From positions 1 to 37,874 of the forward strand of contig JAOZMX010000008.1 in NCBI GenBank assembly GCA_029934065.1: a stretch of DNA of 37,874 bases. Reading direction: 5' to 3'. The stretch comes from Bacteroidales bacterium (GTDB lineage Bacteria; Bacteroidota; Bacteroidia; Bacteroidales; 4484-276). The notes under the pieces are model-generated. The model had not been told where the DNA came from, made no database searches, and saw only the letters and a list, made by a program, of their open reading frames with translations. The position numbers and the translations under genes are program-made. Shown one piece after another: positions 1 to 9,475 of the stretch (the stretch's first letter is position 1; each line of letters starts with the position of its first letter).

Positions 1-2
1 AC

Positions 3-1811
3 GGGCTCCTCTTTTCCGGGGCGGGAGCTACATCCTATGAAGCTTACCTGCCGGCGTTTTACTCCAAATCGGGTGTAACGTTCGCCTTTCTGGCGGCTTC
101 CGACCGGACGGGGCAATACAACAATTACCAACCCTACCTCAACGCCGGATACAATAAGCCGGGCTTTGCCAACCTGAAAAAATATTACATCAAAAAGCAG
201 ATCAACGCCGTGAAAGATGTGGTTGACCTTGTGGTGATGGAGTGGCATACGGGCAGTGAGTACTCCCTGACGGTGAAAGAAAGGAGACGCAACGGTTTTG
301 AGACTTCCGGCGATGCCGACGAGGATTATTGGCCGTTGGAAGAGGTCCCCGATGCACGCGGCCGCGAAATCAGACACTATGCCATCGACAACGGGGCCGA
401 CCTTGTGGTGTGCCATCACCCGCACGTCATTCAGGCGGTGGAAGCCTACCACGGCAAAGTGATCGCCCATTCGCTGGGAAATTTCGCCTTCGAGCTGGAT
501 TATCCCGAAACTTTTCCGACGTTGATCCTGAATGCCAAAGTCAACGAAACGGGATTCTACGAATATACCCTGACACCCATGTACATCGACGATTACATCC
601 CCGTGCATGCCGGCGGCGGCCTGGGCTTGCACATCCTCGACTACATTGCCCGGCGTTCGCGCGATCTGGACACTTATTTGTGGATTGACCGCGAAAACGT
701 CGTAGCGACCATTATCACCGATACGCTGAACATGAATACGGTGGTGTCATCCATGCATGCGACGCTCCCGGCGGAACAAAACGGCGGGCATTGGGAAACG
801 GTGCCCTTTGCCATCGAGAAGCAGGGAAGCATCTCCTCCGTCAACGACATTCAGCCGGCGGGCGATTACACATTCAGGCTCGGCAGGGAAATCATCTGGT
901 TCGGCAACATGGAAGACGAAGGTTGCACGCTCTGGAACCTCAACAGCAACGACGAAAACTACTGCGACACCGTGGCGTTTGCAGGCCAACGGTCAATCCA
1001 ACACCGGAGGGATGCCGGCATGCCGAGCAACATTGTTACGAATCTGGAAAAAAGAATTATCTGCCGCACCGACACGGTGAAATATTCGCTGTGTGGGTAC
1101 ATCAAAACCCAAAACGGAAAAAACGTTACCATCAAGGTTGTTTATTACGAAGACCGCGAAACGGAGTTTCCTTTGGGAGATGAAACCGTCGGCACGCTGG
1201 TGAACGGCGACACGCCCTGGACATTTTACCATAAACAATTGACTCTTCCCTACGGAACGAAATTTTTCGACATCAAGCTCGTCAGCAAGGTGCCGGTTTC
1301 GGGCACGGCTTATTCGTGGTTCGACAATGTGGGGATCATCAGGTGGAACAACTGGGGAGCATACGGTTTGGGAGCATCCGTTCCCGCACCCAACGACTAT
1401 TATTTCCTTCAGGTAAAAACATCGCAAAACACGGACGAAATCGCAGTTGATTATTCACTGACCGATTACAACGGCTTGCCGGTGGGTATAGAAGAACCGG
1501 TAGAGACAAAAGAAAGTCGGGAGGCCGGAATATCCCTCCAGAACTTCCCCAATCCCTTCGACCCGCACAAAGGCTCCACGCAGGTTTCATTTACACTCCG
1601 TAAAGCGGAAAATGTGAAAATCACCGTCGCCGACATCCACGGCCGGCAAATCAGGGTATTGACCGATGCCTTATTTCAACCCGGAAAGCATCATTTGATC
1701 TGGGATGGAAAAAACAGTGCGGGAAAGATTGTCGAGCCGGGAATTTATTTTCTGATCCTGCAATCGGCCGGAAATCGAAGGGCTTGTAAATGTGTTGTTA
1801 CGGGCGGCTAA
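3..1811 (+). CDS. CapA-like (poly-gamma-glutamate synthesis type metallophosphatase) protein, 5'-truncated by window edge, with C-terminal FlgD-like/T9SS-type domain
   Basis: The frame stays open from base 3 through the annotated M at 210 (GLLFSGAGATSYEAYLPAFYSK...), so the real start is upstream of the window. CHHPHVIQAVEAYHGKVIAHSLGNFAF resembles the CapA/PGA_cap family. The C-terminus YPNP-like NFPNPFDP...GRQIRVLTD...IWDGKNSAGKIVEPGIYFLILQ is a FlgD-Ig-like/T9SS-associated domain. Confidence 0.75.
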   Translation, partial: GLLFSGAGATSYEAYLPAFYSKSGVTFAFLAASDRTGQYNNYQPYLNAGYNKPGFANLKKYYIKKQINAVKDVVDLVVMEWHTGSEYSLTVKERRRNGFETSGDADEDYWPLEEVPDARGREIRHYAIDNGADLVVCHHPHVIQAVEAYHGKVIAHSLGNFAFELDYPETFPTLILNAKVNETGFYEYTLTPMYIDDYIPVHAGGGLGLHILDYIARRSRDLDTYLWIDRENVVATIITDTLNMNTVVSSMHATLPAEQNGGHWETVPFAIEKQGSISSVNDIQPAGDYTFRLGREIIWFGNMEDEGCTLWNLNSNDENYCDTVAFAGQRSIQHRRDAGMPSNIVTNLEKRIICRTDTVKYSLCGYIKTQNGKNVTIKVVYYEDRETEFPLGDETVGTLVNGDTPWTFYHKQLTLPYGTKFFDIKLVSKVPVSGTAYSWFDNVGIIRWNNWGAYGLGASVPAPNDYYFLQVKTSQNTDEIAVDYSLTDYNGLPVGIEEPVETKESREAGISLQNFPNPFDPHKGSTQVSFTLRKAENVKITVADIHGRQIRVLTDALFQPGKHHLIWDGKNSAGKIVEPGIYFLILQSAGNRRACKCVVTGG

Positions 1812-2143
1812 TAGCCCTGAATCCGGTTGTGTTTCTTCAAGAAAAAGAAGCCGAAGTTTACTATTCATCGTATTTATCGGCCATTGGCGATTTGCCGGGC
1901 GGCGGGATGGCCAGTGACCGTTTTTGTTACCCGAACCCTGCCTCCGCACAAATTACCGTGATGAATCCTTACCAAAAAGAAGCACATCTGAAAATATTCG
2001 GCATGACCGGTGCGCTGATCAAAGAAACCGGACTCAACAAAGGTGAAAACACGGTTTCAGTGCAAAACCTGCCGAAGGGGATCTATCTTTTCCGGTTGCA
2101 ATCGGGCAATTCGGTCATTCAAAATAAGGTGATGGTATATTAG
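1790..2143 (+). pseudogene. Orphan T9SS type A sorting-domain fragment (remnant of a larger secreted protein)
   Basis: The ORF has no signal peptide and overlaps the end of the previous CDS. CYPNPASAQITVMNPYQKEAHLKIFGMTGALIKETGLNKGENTVSVQNLPKGIYLFRLQSGNSVIQNKVMVY is a typical Por-secretion C-terminal domain. Confidence 0.6.
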
Positions 2144-2209
2144 TGGCAGCCGGTTTCCCGGATGATAATTTCGGTATTAACCATGCGGAACCAAAGACAA
2201 TACCGTTGA

Positions 2210-3040
2210 TCATGTGATGGCTTGTCTGATCTTCAGCAGTTTTTTCAGCAAATCTTCAAGAAGCTCCAGTTTGAGCATGTTGGCGCCGTCGGAGAGGGCA
2301 ACGGCAGGATTGGGATGGGTTTCGATGAAGAGTCCGTCGGCCCCCACGGCAATGGCTGCTTTGGCCATGGTTTCGATCAGGTCGGGGCGGCCACCCGTAA
2401 CTCCTCCGGGCTGGTTGGGCTGTTGCAGCGAGTGGGTGCAGTCAACGACCACGGGAACGTCAAACTTTTTCATTTCCGGGATGCTTCTGAAATCCACCAC
2501 CAGGTCCTGATAGCCGAAGGTTGTGCCCCGTTCGGTGAGGATCACCCGGTTATTTCCCGCTTCCCTGATTTTTTCCACAGCAAAACGCATGGCGCCGGGC
2601 GAAAGAAACTGTCCTTTTTTGATGTTTACGGTTTTGCCCGTTTTGGCGGCAGCCGTCAGCAGGTCGGTTTGCCGGCACAGAAAAGCCGGTATCTGCAACA
2701 CGTCCGCATATCCGGCAGCCAGTGCCGCTTCACGTTCGGAGTGAATGTCGGTAACCACCGGAATATCGAAAGTGCGGCCTACCTCGCGGAGCACTTTCAG
2801 GGCTTTTTCGTCGCCAATGCCCGTGAAAGAACCGGCTTTCGAACGGTTTGCTTTACGGTAAGAAGCCTTGAAAATAAACGGAATTTTCAGCTCGTTGGTG
2901 ATGGTTGTAATCAGTTCTGCAATCTCAAACGGCATCTTTTCGTTTTCAACCACGCAGGGGCCGGCCATTAAAAAGAAATTCCCCGTTCCTGCATTTTTTA
3001 TCTTCGGGATTTGACCCAATATGTCGTTGGTGTGCAACAT
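2210..3040 (-). CDS. kdsA: 3-deoxy-8-phosphooctulonate synthase
   Basis: MAGPCVVENE, KASYRKANRSKAGSFTGIGDEKAL, KKGQFLSPGAM, DCTHSLQQPN, FIETHPNPAVALSDGANML are KdsA signatures. Confidence 0.95.
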   Translation of the reverse strand: MLHTNDILGQIPKIKNAGTGNFFLMAGPCVVENEKMPFEIAELITTITNELKIPFIFKASYRKANRSKAGSFTGIGDEKALKVLREVGRTFDIPVVTDIHSEREAALAAGYADVLQIPAFLCRQTDLLTAAAKTGKTVNIKKGQFLSPGAMRFAVEKIREAGNNRVILTERGTTFGYQDLVVDFRSIPEMKKFDVPVVVDCTHSLQQPNQPGGVTGGRPDLIETMAKAAIAVGADGLFIETHPNPAVALSDGANMLKLELLEDLLKKLLKIRQAIT

Positions 3041-3158
3041 TTCAAAAACAATTTTTTATTTATGCCCCCAAAGGTATTGATTTAATTTATTTTGCCCGGT
3101 TTAAAATTTCAGATGCCAGCGGAAAACACTCTTAAGGATTTATGATGTTCAAAATGTC

Positions 3159-4454
3159 TCAATATCCATATTTCTCTCCCCATCTTATTTTCAGCCATTT
3201 TCTAATCTCATTTTCACGGGCATTTCCCCCCGGTTCATAAAATTTCCGGCCTTTGATCTTTTCGGGTAAAAACTCCAGCTCCACAAAATTTTTGTCGTAG
3301 CCGTGTGCATATTTGTAATCTTTGCCGTAGCCGATATCCTTCATCAGCTTGGTGGGGGCATTCCGGATATGAAGCGGCACGGGCAGGTCGCCGGTTTTGC
3401 GGACCAGGGACAGGGCATCGTCAATGGCGAGGTAGGTAGAGTTGCTCTTGGGGGATGTGGCAAGGTAAACGGCCGTTTGCGAAAGGATGATGCGCCCTTC
3501 GGGCCAGCCGATCTTGTTGATGGCGTCAAAACAGGCATTGGCCAGCAACAGGGCGTTGGGGTTGGCATTGCCGATATCTTCCGAGGCAAGGATCACCATG
3601 CGGCGGGCAATGAATTTAGGGTCTTCGCCGCCTTCGATCATCCGTGCCAGCCAGTAAACCGCAGCGTTGGGATCGCTGCCGCGCATGGATTTGATGAAAG
3701 CCGAGATGATGTCGTAGTGTTGTTCGCCGGCTTTGTCGTAAATGGCCAGATTTTGCTGGATGGTTTCGGTGACCATGGCATTGCTGATCTTCAGTTCGCT
3801 GGCTCCGGCATTTGCAGCAACCACCAGCTCAATGGCATTGAACAGTTTGCGCGCATCGCCGCCCGAAAACCTGAGCAGGGCCTCATTTTCCATGATTTCG
3901 ATCTTTCGGCCGGTCTCTTTTTCAAGATGCTGAATAGCCAGTGTCAGCATTTTCAGCAGATGAGACTTATCCAACGGTTTTAGGATATAAACCTGACAGC
4001 GTGACAGCAATGGTGAGATCACCTCGAAGGACGGGTTTTCGGTGGTGGCTCCGATCAGGGTGATGATCCCCGTTTCCACCGCCCCAAGCAGCGAATCCTG
4101 CTGCGATTTGCTGAAACGGTGGATCTCGTCAATAAACAGGATGGCATTGGCCTGCGCTCTGGCAGTGTCGATGACCTTGCGCACATCGCGCACACCCGAA
4201 CTGACTGCACTTAATGTATAAAACGGGCGATTGAGTGTTTGTGAGATGATGTATGCCAGTGTTGTCTTGCCGACACCCGGCGGCCCCCACAGGATCATCG
4301 AAGGGATGTTTCCCGATTCGATGCTGCGACGCAGGATGGCATTTTTGCCAAGCAAATGCTCCTGCCCGATATAGCCATCCAGCGTAGAAGGACGGAGGAT
4401 TTCGGCCAAAGGTTTCTTGCTGTTGCTGCTTGTTTGATCCATCGTATTCATCAT
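3159..4454 (-). CDS. rarA: Replication-associated recombination protein A (AAA+ ATPase, RarA/MgsA/WRNIP1 family)
   Basis: LRPSTLDGYIGQEHLLG, Walker A GPPGVGKTTLA, Walker B ILFIDEIHRFSKSQQD, IGATTENPSFEV, and C-terminal YGKDYKYAHGYD. Confidence 0.93.
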   Translation of the reverse strand: MMNTMDQTSSNSKKPLAEILRPSTLDGYIGQEHLLGKNAILRRSIESGNIPSMILWGPPGVGKTTLAYIISQTLNRPFYTLSAVSSGVRDVRKVIDTARAQANAILFIDEIHRFSKSQQDSLLGAVETGIITLIGATTENPSFEVISPLLSRCQVYILKPLDKSHLLKMLTLAIQHLEKETGRKIEIMENEALLRFSGGDARKLFNAIELVVAANAGASELKISNAMVTETIQQNLAIYDKAGEQHYDIISAFIKSMRGSDPNAAVYWLARMIEGGEDPKFIARRMVILASEDIGNANPNALLLANACFDAINKIGWPEGRIILSQTAVYLATSPKSNSTYLAIDDALSLVRKTGDLPVPLHIRNAPTKLMKDIGYGKDYKYAHGYDKNFVELEFLPEKIKGRKFYEPGGNARENEIRKWLKIRWGEKYGY

Positions 4455-4742
4455 CCTTTTTCTTACCTGAGATTATCCTCTCCAAAACTAATATTTACTT
4501 TTTAATCTGGTAAAAAAAACTTTTTTGTAAAGAATAATCCGGACATTGGAACGCCCTGTTCCCTGCCATTCACTTTTCACTTTTGTTTTTTGATATCAGA
4601 TAGTCTGTCCTCGAGTTGTCGGGATCCGATGTTAGATGTAAGATGTTGATTTCGGATTTCCCCAAACGGCCGGTGTCTTCCTCCACTAAAATTAATTATG
4701 AATAATTTTTCAACAAACGGTTAACATATTTAATTATTAACA

Positions 4743-4750
4743 TATTTTTG
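4743..4750 (+). promoter_or_regulatory. Candidate Bacteroidetes -7 element (TATTTTTG, matches TAnnTTTG) upstream of nqrA
   Basis: TATTTTTG lies ~205 bp upstream of the nqrA ATG, next to a tandem TTAACATATTT repeat (4721-4731 and 4737-4747). No clear -33 motif was found. Confidence 0.35.
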
Positions 4751-4956
4751 TACGTCGGAAAGGAGAAAAAAGACTGATGAAGATCAGTATTTTTTAAAAA
4801 ATAGGTCAGGAACAGGGGTGTTTGGCCGGTTTTGAGGGTGATTTTTTTCAAAAGTGCGAAGGGAAAATAAAATTAATTCATATTATTGCACTGCTGTTAT
4901 CAGTGTGATTTTCGAAAACAGCATTAGAAAAAGTTTCATAGATTTTAACGATTAAT

Positions 4957-6309
4957 ATGTCAGAAACAATAACGATTAAAAAAGGATTTGACATTCGCCT
5001 TGCCGGTGAAGCGGAAAAGACGATCACCGAGATGGAAGCGGACATGTATGCCGTCAAACCGACCGATTTCACGGGTGTTTTTCCAAAAATGCTTGTGCGC
5101 GAAGGTGATAAAGTAAAGGCAGGTACTTTGCTTTTTTACGACAAATACCGGGAGAACATCAAATTTTCGTCACCGGTAAGCGGTACGGTAAAAGAGATCA
5201 AACGTGGCCCCAAACGGGTGTTGCTCGAAATAAAGATCGTGCCCGATGCCGCACAGGAGTATGAGGATTTTGGTGCCGCCGATCCCAGTAAGCTGGGCAG
5301 GGAGGAAATTGTTGAAAAGATGCTTGCCAGCGGGGTATGGCCGGTCATCAGGCAAAGACCTTACACCGTGGTGGCCAATCCTGAAGACGACCCGAAGGCC
5401 ATTTTCATCTCTGCTTTCGACACGGCACCGCTGGCACCCGATTACGATCTGATCATTCACGGACACGGCGACGCTTTTCAGGCCGGCCTTGATGCCCTGA
5501 AAAAGCTGACTTCGGGGGAGGTACACCTGAACCTGCCTGCCGGAGTCACGGTATCCAAAGTTTTTTCCAACTCAAAGAATATACGGTTTAATTATTTCAA
5601 AGGGCCTCATCCTGCCGGGGACGTTGGCCCCCAGATCAACAAAACCGACCCCATCAACAAAGGTGAAGTAGTATGGCATCTGCGTCCGCAGGAAGTGCTG
5701 ACCATCGGCAGGCTTTTTCTCGAAGGCCGTTTCAATGCCGAACGCCTCGTTGCCCTTACCGGCTCGGAAGTGCTGAAACCCCGTTATTACAAAACGAAAA
5801 TGGGAGCATCGATAAAAGGGATGGTGGAAAACAACGTTGCCGACGGACATTTGAGGTACATCAGCGGCAATGTGCTGACAGGAAAAAAGATTGCTCACGA
5901 CGGTTTTATCGGATTCTACCATTCGCAAATAACAGTAATTCCTGAAGGGGACTACTACGAGCTTTTCGGATGGTTGTTGCCGGGATTCGGAAAATTCAGC
6001 TTTTCGGGCGCCTATCCCACTTTCCTTAATCCGGGCCATAAAAAATTCCGTCTCGACACGAACCTTCACGGTGGGCGCCGGGCATTGGTGATGACCGGGA
6101 AGATGGAAAAAGTCTTTCCTTTCGACATTTACCCCATGCAACTGCTCAAAGCAATCATTGTCGAGGATATTGATGCAATGGAAAATCTCGGCATTTACGA
6201 AATTGACGAAGAGGATTTTGCCTTGTGCGAATACGTCGATACCTCAAAGACCGAAATCCAGTCCATCATAAGAAAAGGGCTGGATATGATGAGAAAAGAA
6301 ATGAGTTAA
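4957..6309 (+). CDS. nqrA: Na+-translocating NADH:quinone reductase subunit A
   Basis: The N-terminal KKGFDIRLAGEAEK...VKPTDFTGVFPKMLVREGDKVKAGTLLFYDK and gene order nqrABCDEF support NqrA. Confidence 0.96.
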   Translation: MSETITIKKGFDIRLAGEAEKTITEMEADMYAVKPTDFTGVFPKMLVREGDKVKAGTLLFYDKYRENIKFSSPVSGTVKEIKRGPKRVLLEIKIVPDAAQEYEDFGAADPSKLGREEIVEKMLASGVWPVIRQRPYTVVANPEDDPKAIFISAFDTAPLAPDYDLIIHGHGDAFQAGLDALKKLTSGEVHLNLPAGVTVSKVFSNSKNIRFNYFKGPHPAGDVGPQINKTDPINKGEVVWHLRPQEVLTIGRLFLEGRFNAERLVALTGSEVLKPRYYKTKMGASIKGMVENNVADGHLRYISGNVLTGKKIAHDGFIGFYHSQITVIPEGDYYELFGWLLPGFGKFSFSGAYPTFLNPGHKKFRLDTNLHGGRRALVMTGKMEKVFPFDIYPMQLLKAIIVEDIDAMENLGIYEIDEEDFALCEYVDTSKTEIQSIIRKGLDMMRKEMS

Positions 6310-6334
6310 TGTTTTCATTCACGATTGAATAATT

Positions 6335-7501
6335 ATGAGTTCATTAAGAAAAACCGTTGATAAAATAAAGCCCTATTTCGAAAAAGGCGGGAAATTTGAA
6401 TACCTGCATTCAACCTTCGAGGCTTTTGAAACTTTTTTGTTTGTCCCCGATACCACCACCACATCAGGAAGTCATATCCGCGATTATATCGACATGAAAC
6501 GGACGATGACGATAGTGGTTCTGGCGCTTACGCCGCTGCTGTTGTTCGGGATGTGGAACGTAGGTTACCAGCATTTTTTGTCGTACGGCGAAGAGGCCAG
6601 CTTGTGGCAAAATTTCTGGTTCGGCTTTTTGAAAGTCTTCCCCATCCTTGTGGTTTCTTATGTTGTGGGGCTGGGGATTGAGTTTGCTTTTGCACAGGTG
6701 AGAGGCCACGAAGTGAACGAAGGATTTCTGGTGACGGGTTTTCTGATCCCGTTGATTGTTCCGCCCGACACGCCGTTGTGGATGGTTGCGCTGGCTACTG
6801 CCTTTGCCGTTATCATCGGCAAGGAGGTTTTCGGCGGCACGGGGATGAATATCCTGAACCCGGCGTTGCTGGCACGTGCGTTTCTCTTTTTCGCCTATCC
6901 GCAGGACATGTCGGGCGAGAAGGTGTGGATTGCCGAAAAAGCGGATGCCTTTTCGGGCGCTACTCCGCTGGGCAAATTGCTCGTGGGTGAGCCGTTGAGC
7001 ACACTGCCCCATGCTTCGGATATGTTTTGGGGGCTGATACCCGGCTCCATCGGCGAAACTTCAACATTCCTGATCCTGCTTGGAGGCCTTTTCCTGATCA
7101 TCACGGGCATCGGAAGCTGGCGGGTGATGCTATCGGTTTTCATCGGCGGATTCGGCCTTGCCGGATTTTTATGGATACTGGCTCATTATACCGGCGTGGA
7201 CAATGCCTATATGTCTATCCCGCCTTATTACCACCTGATCATGGGCGGATTTGCATTCGGCGCGGTGTTCATGGCCACCGACCCGGTAACTGCGGCGCAG
7301 ACCAACAAAGGGAAATGGATTTACGGAATACTGATCGGGGTGCTGGTCATTATCATACGTGTGTTCAATCCCGCCTATCCCGAAGGGATGATGCTTGCCA
7401 TCCTGCTGATGAATGTATTTGCTCCGCTCATTGATCATTTTGTGGTGGAAGCCAATATTAAAAAGCGGTTGAAAAGAATTAAAGTTCAAACAGTGAAATA
7501 A
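6335..7501 (+). CDS. nqrB: Na+-translocating NADH:quinone reductase subunit B
   Basis: Polytopic membrane protein with FMN-attachment-type motif SGATPLG and GKEVFGGTGMNILNPALLARAFLFFAYP; operon context. Confidence 0.96.
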   Translation: MSSLRKTVDKIKPYFEKGGKFEYLHSTFEAFETFLFVPDTTTTSGSHIRDYIDMKRTMTIVVLALTPLLLFGMWNVGYQHFLSYGEEASLWQNFWFGFLKVFPILVVSYVVGLGIEFAFAQVRGHEVNEGFLVTGFLIPLIVPPDTPLWMVALATAFAVIIGKEVFGGTGMNILNPALLARAFLFFAYPQDMSGEKVWIAEKADAFSGATPLGKLLVGEPLSTLPHASDMFWGLIPGSIGETSTFLILLGGLFLIITGIGSWRVMLSVFIGGFGLAGFLWILAHYTGVDNAYMSIPPYYHLIMGGFAFGAVFMATDPVTAAQTNKGKWIYGILIGVLVIIIRVFNPAYPEGMMLAILLMNVFAPLIDHFVVEANIKKRLKRIKVQTVK

Positions 7502-7512
7502 ATTATTGTCCT

Positions 7513-8304
7513 ATGTTTACAAACAGATATATTTTTACGTATTCCTCGGTGATGGTAATCCTGGTGGCGGCTATTCTTTCAACGGCTTCGATGGTTTTGA
7601 AGCCATACCAGGAGGCCAACATAAGGGCTGAAAAGATACAGGGCATCCTTGCTTCGGCCAATATCCAAACCAGCCGTAAGGATGCCGAAGAGAATTTCAG
7701 GAAACATATTCTTGAAGAGATCGCCGTGGATACCGCCGGCAACGTGGTGATGAAAACCACTGACGGCAAGACGGAGTGGACCAAAGAAGGGGAAAAAATT
7801 AAAAATGCCGTGAAGTACACCCGCCCTTTCGACATTAACCTGAAGGAAGAGCTGGCCCTTGAAGAAGAGGCCCGACAGGGCAAAGCAACGCGCTCGCCCA
7901 TCTTTCCGCTGTTCAAAATGAAAAACAACGGAAAAGAATATTATGTGGTGCCGGTAAGGGGCACGGGACTGTGGGGGCCCATCTGGGGAAATATCGCTTT
8001 TGAAAAGGATTTCAACACCATTGCAGGTGCCACCTTCGATCACAAAGGAGAAACCCCGGGGCTCGGTGCCGAGATCAAAACCGCATGGTTTGAAGATGAA
8101 TTCAAAGGGAAAACAATCTTCGACAAAGACCGTCATTTTGTTTCGGTAGCCGTGGTCAAGGGAGGTGTGAAAAACAGCAACATCCCGCTGATCCATGGCG
8201 TTGATGCGATTTCCGGAGGCACCATCACCAGTCATGGCGTTGACAAAATGTTGAGAACCTGCCTGAAAAATTATGTACCGTACATCGAAAAAAACATTCA
8301 ATAA
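7513..8304 (+). CDS. nqrC: Na+-translocating NADH:quinone reductase subunit C
   Basis: Single N-terminal [41 protein letters not shown], and FMN-attachment-like motif [13 protein letters not shown]; operon context. Confidence 0.95.
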   Translation: MFTNRYIFTYSSVMVILVAAILSTASMVLKPYQEANIRAEKIQGILASANIQTSRKDAEENFRKHILEEIAVDTAGNVVMKTTDGKTEWTKEGEKIKNAVKYTRPFDINLKEELALEEEARQGKATRSPIFPLFKMKNNGKEYYVVPVRGTGLWGPIWGNIAFEKDFNTIAGATFDHKGETPGLGAEIKTAWFEDEFKGKTIFDKDRHFVSVAVVKGGVKNSNIPLIHGVDAISGGTITSHGVDKMLRTCLKNYVPYIEKNIQ

Positions 8305-8305
8305 A

Positions 8306-8953
8306 ATGAGCAATAACAGAGAATCATTATTTTCGGCGAAAAACAGAAAGTTGCTTCTTACTCCGTTGAGTAAGGAAAATCCGATTACGATCCAGGTGCT
8401 TGGAATTTGCTCTGCACTGGCGGTTACCGTGAAATTACAACCGGCTTTTGTCATGGCCGTTTCGGTGATGGCGGTGCTTGCCGTGGGCAATGTGCTGATC
8501 TCGGCACTTCGCAAAACCATTGCACCCCGCATCCGCATCATCGTTCAACTGGTGGTCATCGCTTCGCTGGTGATACTCGTCGATCAGGTATTGAAAGCCT
8601 TTGTTTACGACATCAGCAAACAACTCTCGGTGTTTGTGGGGCTTATCATCACCAACTGCATCATCATGGGACGTTTCGAAGCCTTTGCCATGAGCAATAA
8701 ACCGTGGCCTGCTTTTTTGGACGGTATCGGCAATGCCGCCGGCTACGGACTCATCCTCATCATCGTGGCCTTTTTCAGGGAGTTATTCGGGTCGGGAACA
8801 TTGTGGGGCTACAAGGTCATACCGCAGGGATTTTATGAGTTCGGCTACAAAGACAACGGCCTGATGATCCTTCCGCCCATGGCACTGATCGTGGTGGGCA
8901 TCATCATCTGGGTGCAGAGGAGCAAGGATAAGGAACTTATTGAGGACAAATAG
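8306..8953 (+). CDS. nqrD: Na+-translocating NADH:quinone reductase subunit D (start moved to ATG at 8306, just after nqrC stop)
   Basis: [54 protein letters not shown] and [18 protein letters not shown] are typical of NqrD. The provided ORF begins earlier, inside nqrC, so the in-frame ATG at 8306 is preferred. Confidence 0.94.
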   Translation: MSNNRESLFSAKNRKLLLTPLSKENPITIQVLGICSALAVTVKLQPAFVMAVSVMAVLAVGNVLISALRKTIAPRIRIIVQLVVIASLVILVDQVLKAFVYDISKQLSVFVGLIITNCIIMGRFEAFAMSNKPWPAFLDGIGNAAGYGLILIIVAFFRELFGSGTLWGYKVIPQGFYEFGYKDNGLMILPPMALIVVGIIIWVQRSKDKELIEDK

Positions 8954-8978
8954 TTATTGAAATAATTATGAATATCAA

Positions 8979-9019
8979 TTGATATATGATGTCAGATGTT
9001 AGATGTGAGATATCAGATG
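8979..9019 (+). repeat. Left arm of imperfect inverted repeat flanking the four-helix-bundle ORF
   Basis: TTGATATATGATGTCAGATGTTAGATGTGAGATATCAGATG matches the reverse complement of 9435-9475 at 33 of 41 positions (hand alignment, no gaps). Confidence 0.85.
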
Positions 9020-9060
9020 TTAGATTTGAGTAAAATTTTGATTTTAAGAAATTAATACGG

Positions 9061-9420
9061 ATGAAGCAAGAAGATTTGGAAAATAGGTTGATTGAATATG
9101 CGGCAAATATTGTTGAACTTATCAATTTGCTACCTGTATCAGTTGCCGGGAATCATCTTGCAAAGCAACTCATCAGATCGGGCACAGCACCGGCATTAAA
9201 TTATGGAGAGGCAAGAGGAGCAGAATCGAGAAATGATTTTATTCATAAAAATAAAGTTGTTTTAAAAGAATTAAGAGAATCGTTGATCACCTTAAAAATA
9301 ATCAACTCGGTTAGTTTAATTTCTAACGATAATCATTTGTTAAATCAACTTCTAAACGACAGCAATGAGTTGGTTTCAATTTTTGTTGTAACTCTAAAGA
9401 CTCTTGGAACTAAACAATAA
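9061..9420 (+). CDS. Four-helix bundle protein (23S rRNA intervening-sequence/S23-like family)
   Basis: 119 aa: ANIVELINLLPVSVAGNHLAKQLIRSGTAPALNYGEARGAESRNDFIHKNKVVLKELRESLITLKIIN is the characteristic IVS/S23-like signature (Q-x-x-R-S-G/T-x-A-x-x-N-x-x-E-A...SRxDFIHK...LKELRE...L). Confidence 0.9.
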   Translation: MKQEDLENRLIEYAANIVELINLLPVSVAGNHLAKQLIRSGTAPALNYGEARGAESRNDFIHKNKVVLKELRESLITLKIINSVSLISNDNHLLNQLLNDSNELVSIFVVTLKTLGTKQ

Positions 9421-9434
9421 ACGTATTATCAAAA

Positions 9435-9475
9435 CATCAAACATCTGAGATCTAAGATCGGACATCAAATATCAA
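9435..9475 (-). repeat. Right arm of imperfect inverted repeat flanking the four-helix-bundle ORF
   Basis: The reverse complement TTGATATTTGATGTCCGATCTTAGATCTCAGATGTTTGATG aligns to 8979-9019. Confidence 0.85.

Noticed and set aside
2222-2971. 249-aa plus-strand ORF
   Set aside because: Antisense shadow of kdsA.
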